A stretch of 53,191 nt of DNA from Motiliproteus sp041586615 (GTDB taxonomy: Bacteria > Pseudomonadota > Gammaproteobacteria > Pseudomonadales > Balneatricaceae): contig JBFGZS010000032.1 in NCBI GenBank assembly GCA_041586615.1, positions 1-53,191 on the forward strand. The letters run 5' to 3'. Position 1 is the first letter of the stretch, and each line of letters opens with the position of its first letter. The position numbers and the translations under genes are program-made. The notes under the pieces are model-generated. The model did no database searches and had not been told where the DNA came from. It saw nothing but the letters and a program-made list of their open reading frames with translations. Below are positions 52,519-53,191 of this stretch, one piece after another.

Positions 52519-52839
52519 AAAAGGCTATTTGCATTCTAGGGTTGGAATCCCATAATTCTAGCCCTAGAACTTTGATCAAGTAAAATTACTTCCTTGGTTG
52601 GATTTGACTAAAGATAAAGGATAAATAGAGGGATAAATAGGACACCCGGGCTAGCCGAAATAGGGGATAAAGAGGATAAATAGGACACCCCAGTTAGCCA
52701 GAAAACAATATATTGCCAGAAGGAGATAAATAAGCAGAGAGGCTGCGCGATTATCCAGAGCTGGGATAAATAGGATTATCCAGAGCCAGGCACGCGCGCT
52801 CCTCAGATAGCTCTGATAGGTTTTGTCAGAATGCGCGGG
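52519..52839. repeat. Repeat tract next to the RAYT-type transposase
   Basis: Two 26-bp units (52631-52656 and 52674-52699) share GGATAAATAGGACACCC and end in TAGCC; they agree at 22 of 26 positions. Extra GGATAAATAG cores occur at 52619-52628 and 52764-52773. GATTATCCAGAGC is repeated at 52749-52761 and 52774-52786, and TTATCC/GGATAA (52751-52756 / 52764-52769) forms a hairpin. TTCTAGGG/CCCTAGAA (52534-52541 / 52562-52569) lies nearer tatB. This is the look of REP/BIME sequence mobilised by the adjacent transposase. Confidence 0.7.
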
Positions 52840-53191
52840 TTAACCAAGCAAGGCTTGGCAAGCGCTGAGGCCGGACGTCCGCTGGTAGCCGAGTTGACGG
52901 CAGGTGGCTTTGAGTACCTCAACAGCGCCGATAAGCCCTTTGAAGCGGCTTTCGAAATGCCGGGTCATGTGCAACCATTGCTTCGGACTGATTTGCAGAC
53001 GCTGCAGGATGGGAGGCAGGTGCTGGGGGATCGCGCCGCGTTTGTCGTCTCTGATGGCCCGTCCGGTCCAGTCGACCAGTTCCAGGTAATCCTTGAGGTG
53101 AAAGGGCAACCCCTTGGCCATTACCGGTCTTGAATTTCCGACCAAGGGCAACAGATGGGAAGGGTTGGCCGGAGCCTTCTTGTCTACCTGC
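52840..53191 (-). CDS. REP-associated (Y1/IS200-like) transposase, C-terminal part
   Basis: The frame is open to the window edge, so only the last 116 residues are seen. HLLPLVGNSRPVMAKGLPF, DYLELVDWTGRAIRDDKRGAIP, LPPILQRLQISPKQWLHMT and HFESRFKGLIGAVEVLKATC match the C-terminal region I recall from the large Y1-transposase relatives that carry DKRGAIP and WTGR motifs in marine gammaproteobacteria. The catalytic HUH and Tyr motifs would be upstream, beyond the window. Stop TAA at 52840-52842. Confidence 0.78.
   Translation of the reverse strand, partial: QVDKKAPANPSHLLPLVGNSRPVMAKGLPFHLKDYLELVDWTGRAIRDDKRGAIPQHLPPILQRLQISPKQWLHMTRHFESRFKGLIGAVEVLKATCRQLGYQRTSGLSACQALLG

Overview
The window looks like chromosomal DNA of a Pseudomonas-like (probably marine) gammaproteobacterium. 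The central block has the order lon–clpX–clpP–tig, tRNAs, folD, cysS, glnS, ppiA/ppiB, lpxH, HDOD gene, acnB. As I recall, this matches the arrangement around acnB and tig-clpPX-lon in Pseudomonas. Housekeeping proteins (AcnB, HU, ClpP, TatA, AspRS) are of gammaproteobacterial type, and coding regions are moderately GC-rich. Species cannot be named from the sequence alone.

Layout. 1-1,450: a decayed IS1182-type transposase and an AT-rich parDE toxin-antitoxin pair. 1,650-6,240: a MocR/GntR-type regulator divergent from an agmatinase-family ureohydrolase, a TehB-like methyltransferase bracketed by two direct copies of a ~115-bp structured repeat, and a KANL3/Tex30-type alpha/beta hydrolase. 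6,660-19,250: an arginine/glutamate catabolic island with a 180-kDa-type NAD-glutamate dehydrogenase (gdhB), astC, astD and astB. A large hybrid sensor kinase sits on the opposite strand between astC and astD; astA and astE are absent. 19,456-26,072: the proteostasis block hupB, lon, clpX, clpP, tig, all on the minus strand. 26,296-26,824: five minus-strand tRNA genes (Pro-Arg-His-Leu-His) behind a clear sigma-70 promoter. 27,191-38,230: folD, cysS, glnS, ppiA, ppiB, lpxH, an HDOD gene, acnB and a DUF2185 gene. 38,299-45,000: zapE, a receiver/degenerate-kinase protein, nhaB, a small acidic ORF and selO. 45,209-50,322: yebC, aspS, an FmdB zinc ribbon, a HIT protein and a FemAB-like protein. 50,389-52,518: a TIGR03862-type flavoprotein, tatA and tatB. 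52,519-53,191: a repeat-rich tract and the 3' part of a REP-associated (Y1/RAYT-type) transposase running off the window end.

Functional links. AstC, AstD and AstB are three of the five arginine succinyltransferase steps, and GdhB would deaminate the glutamate they yield. The nearby ureohydrolase acts on guanidino compounds, so the first third of the window is largely arginine/guanidino nitrogen metabolism. Trigger factor, ClpXP and Lon form the usual folding and degradation block, and the two cyclophilins extend it to cytoplasm and periplasm.

The most notable non-coding feature is a recurring habit of short degenerate tandem repeats (8-18 bp units) in intergenic regions, best developed between clpX and lon (five units of 15-16 bp). 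Others are a structured direct repeat flanking tehB, a palindromic element shared between two loci, and a repeat tract plus RAYT gene where tatC would be expected. I did not see an unambiguous new defence or biosynthetic system. The best candidates for undescribed biology are the receiver protein whose kinase H-box has lost its histidine, the kinase embedded in the split ast cluster, and the repeat-bracketed tehB unit.
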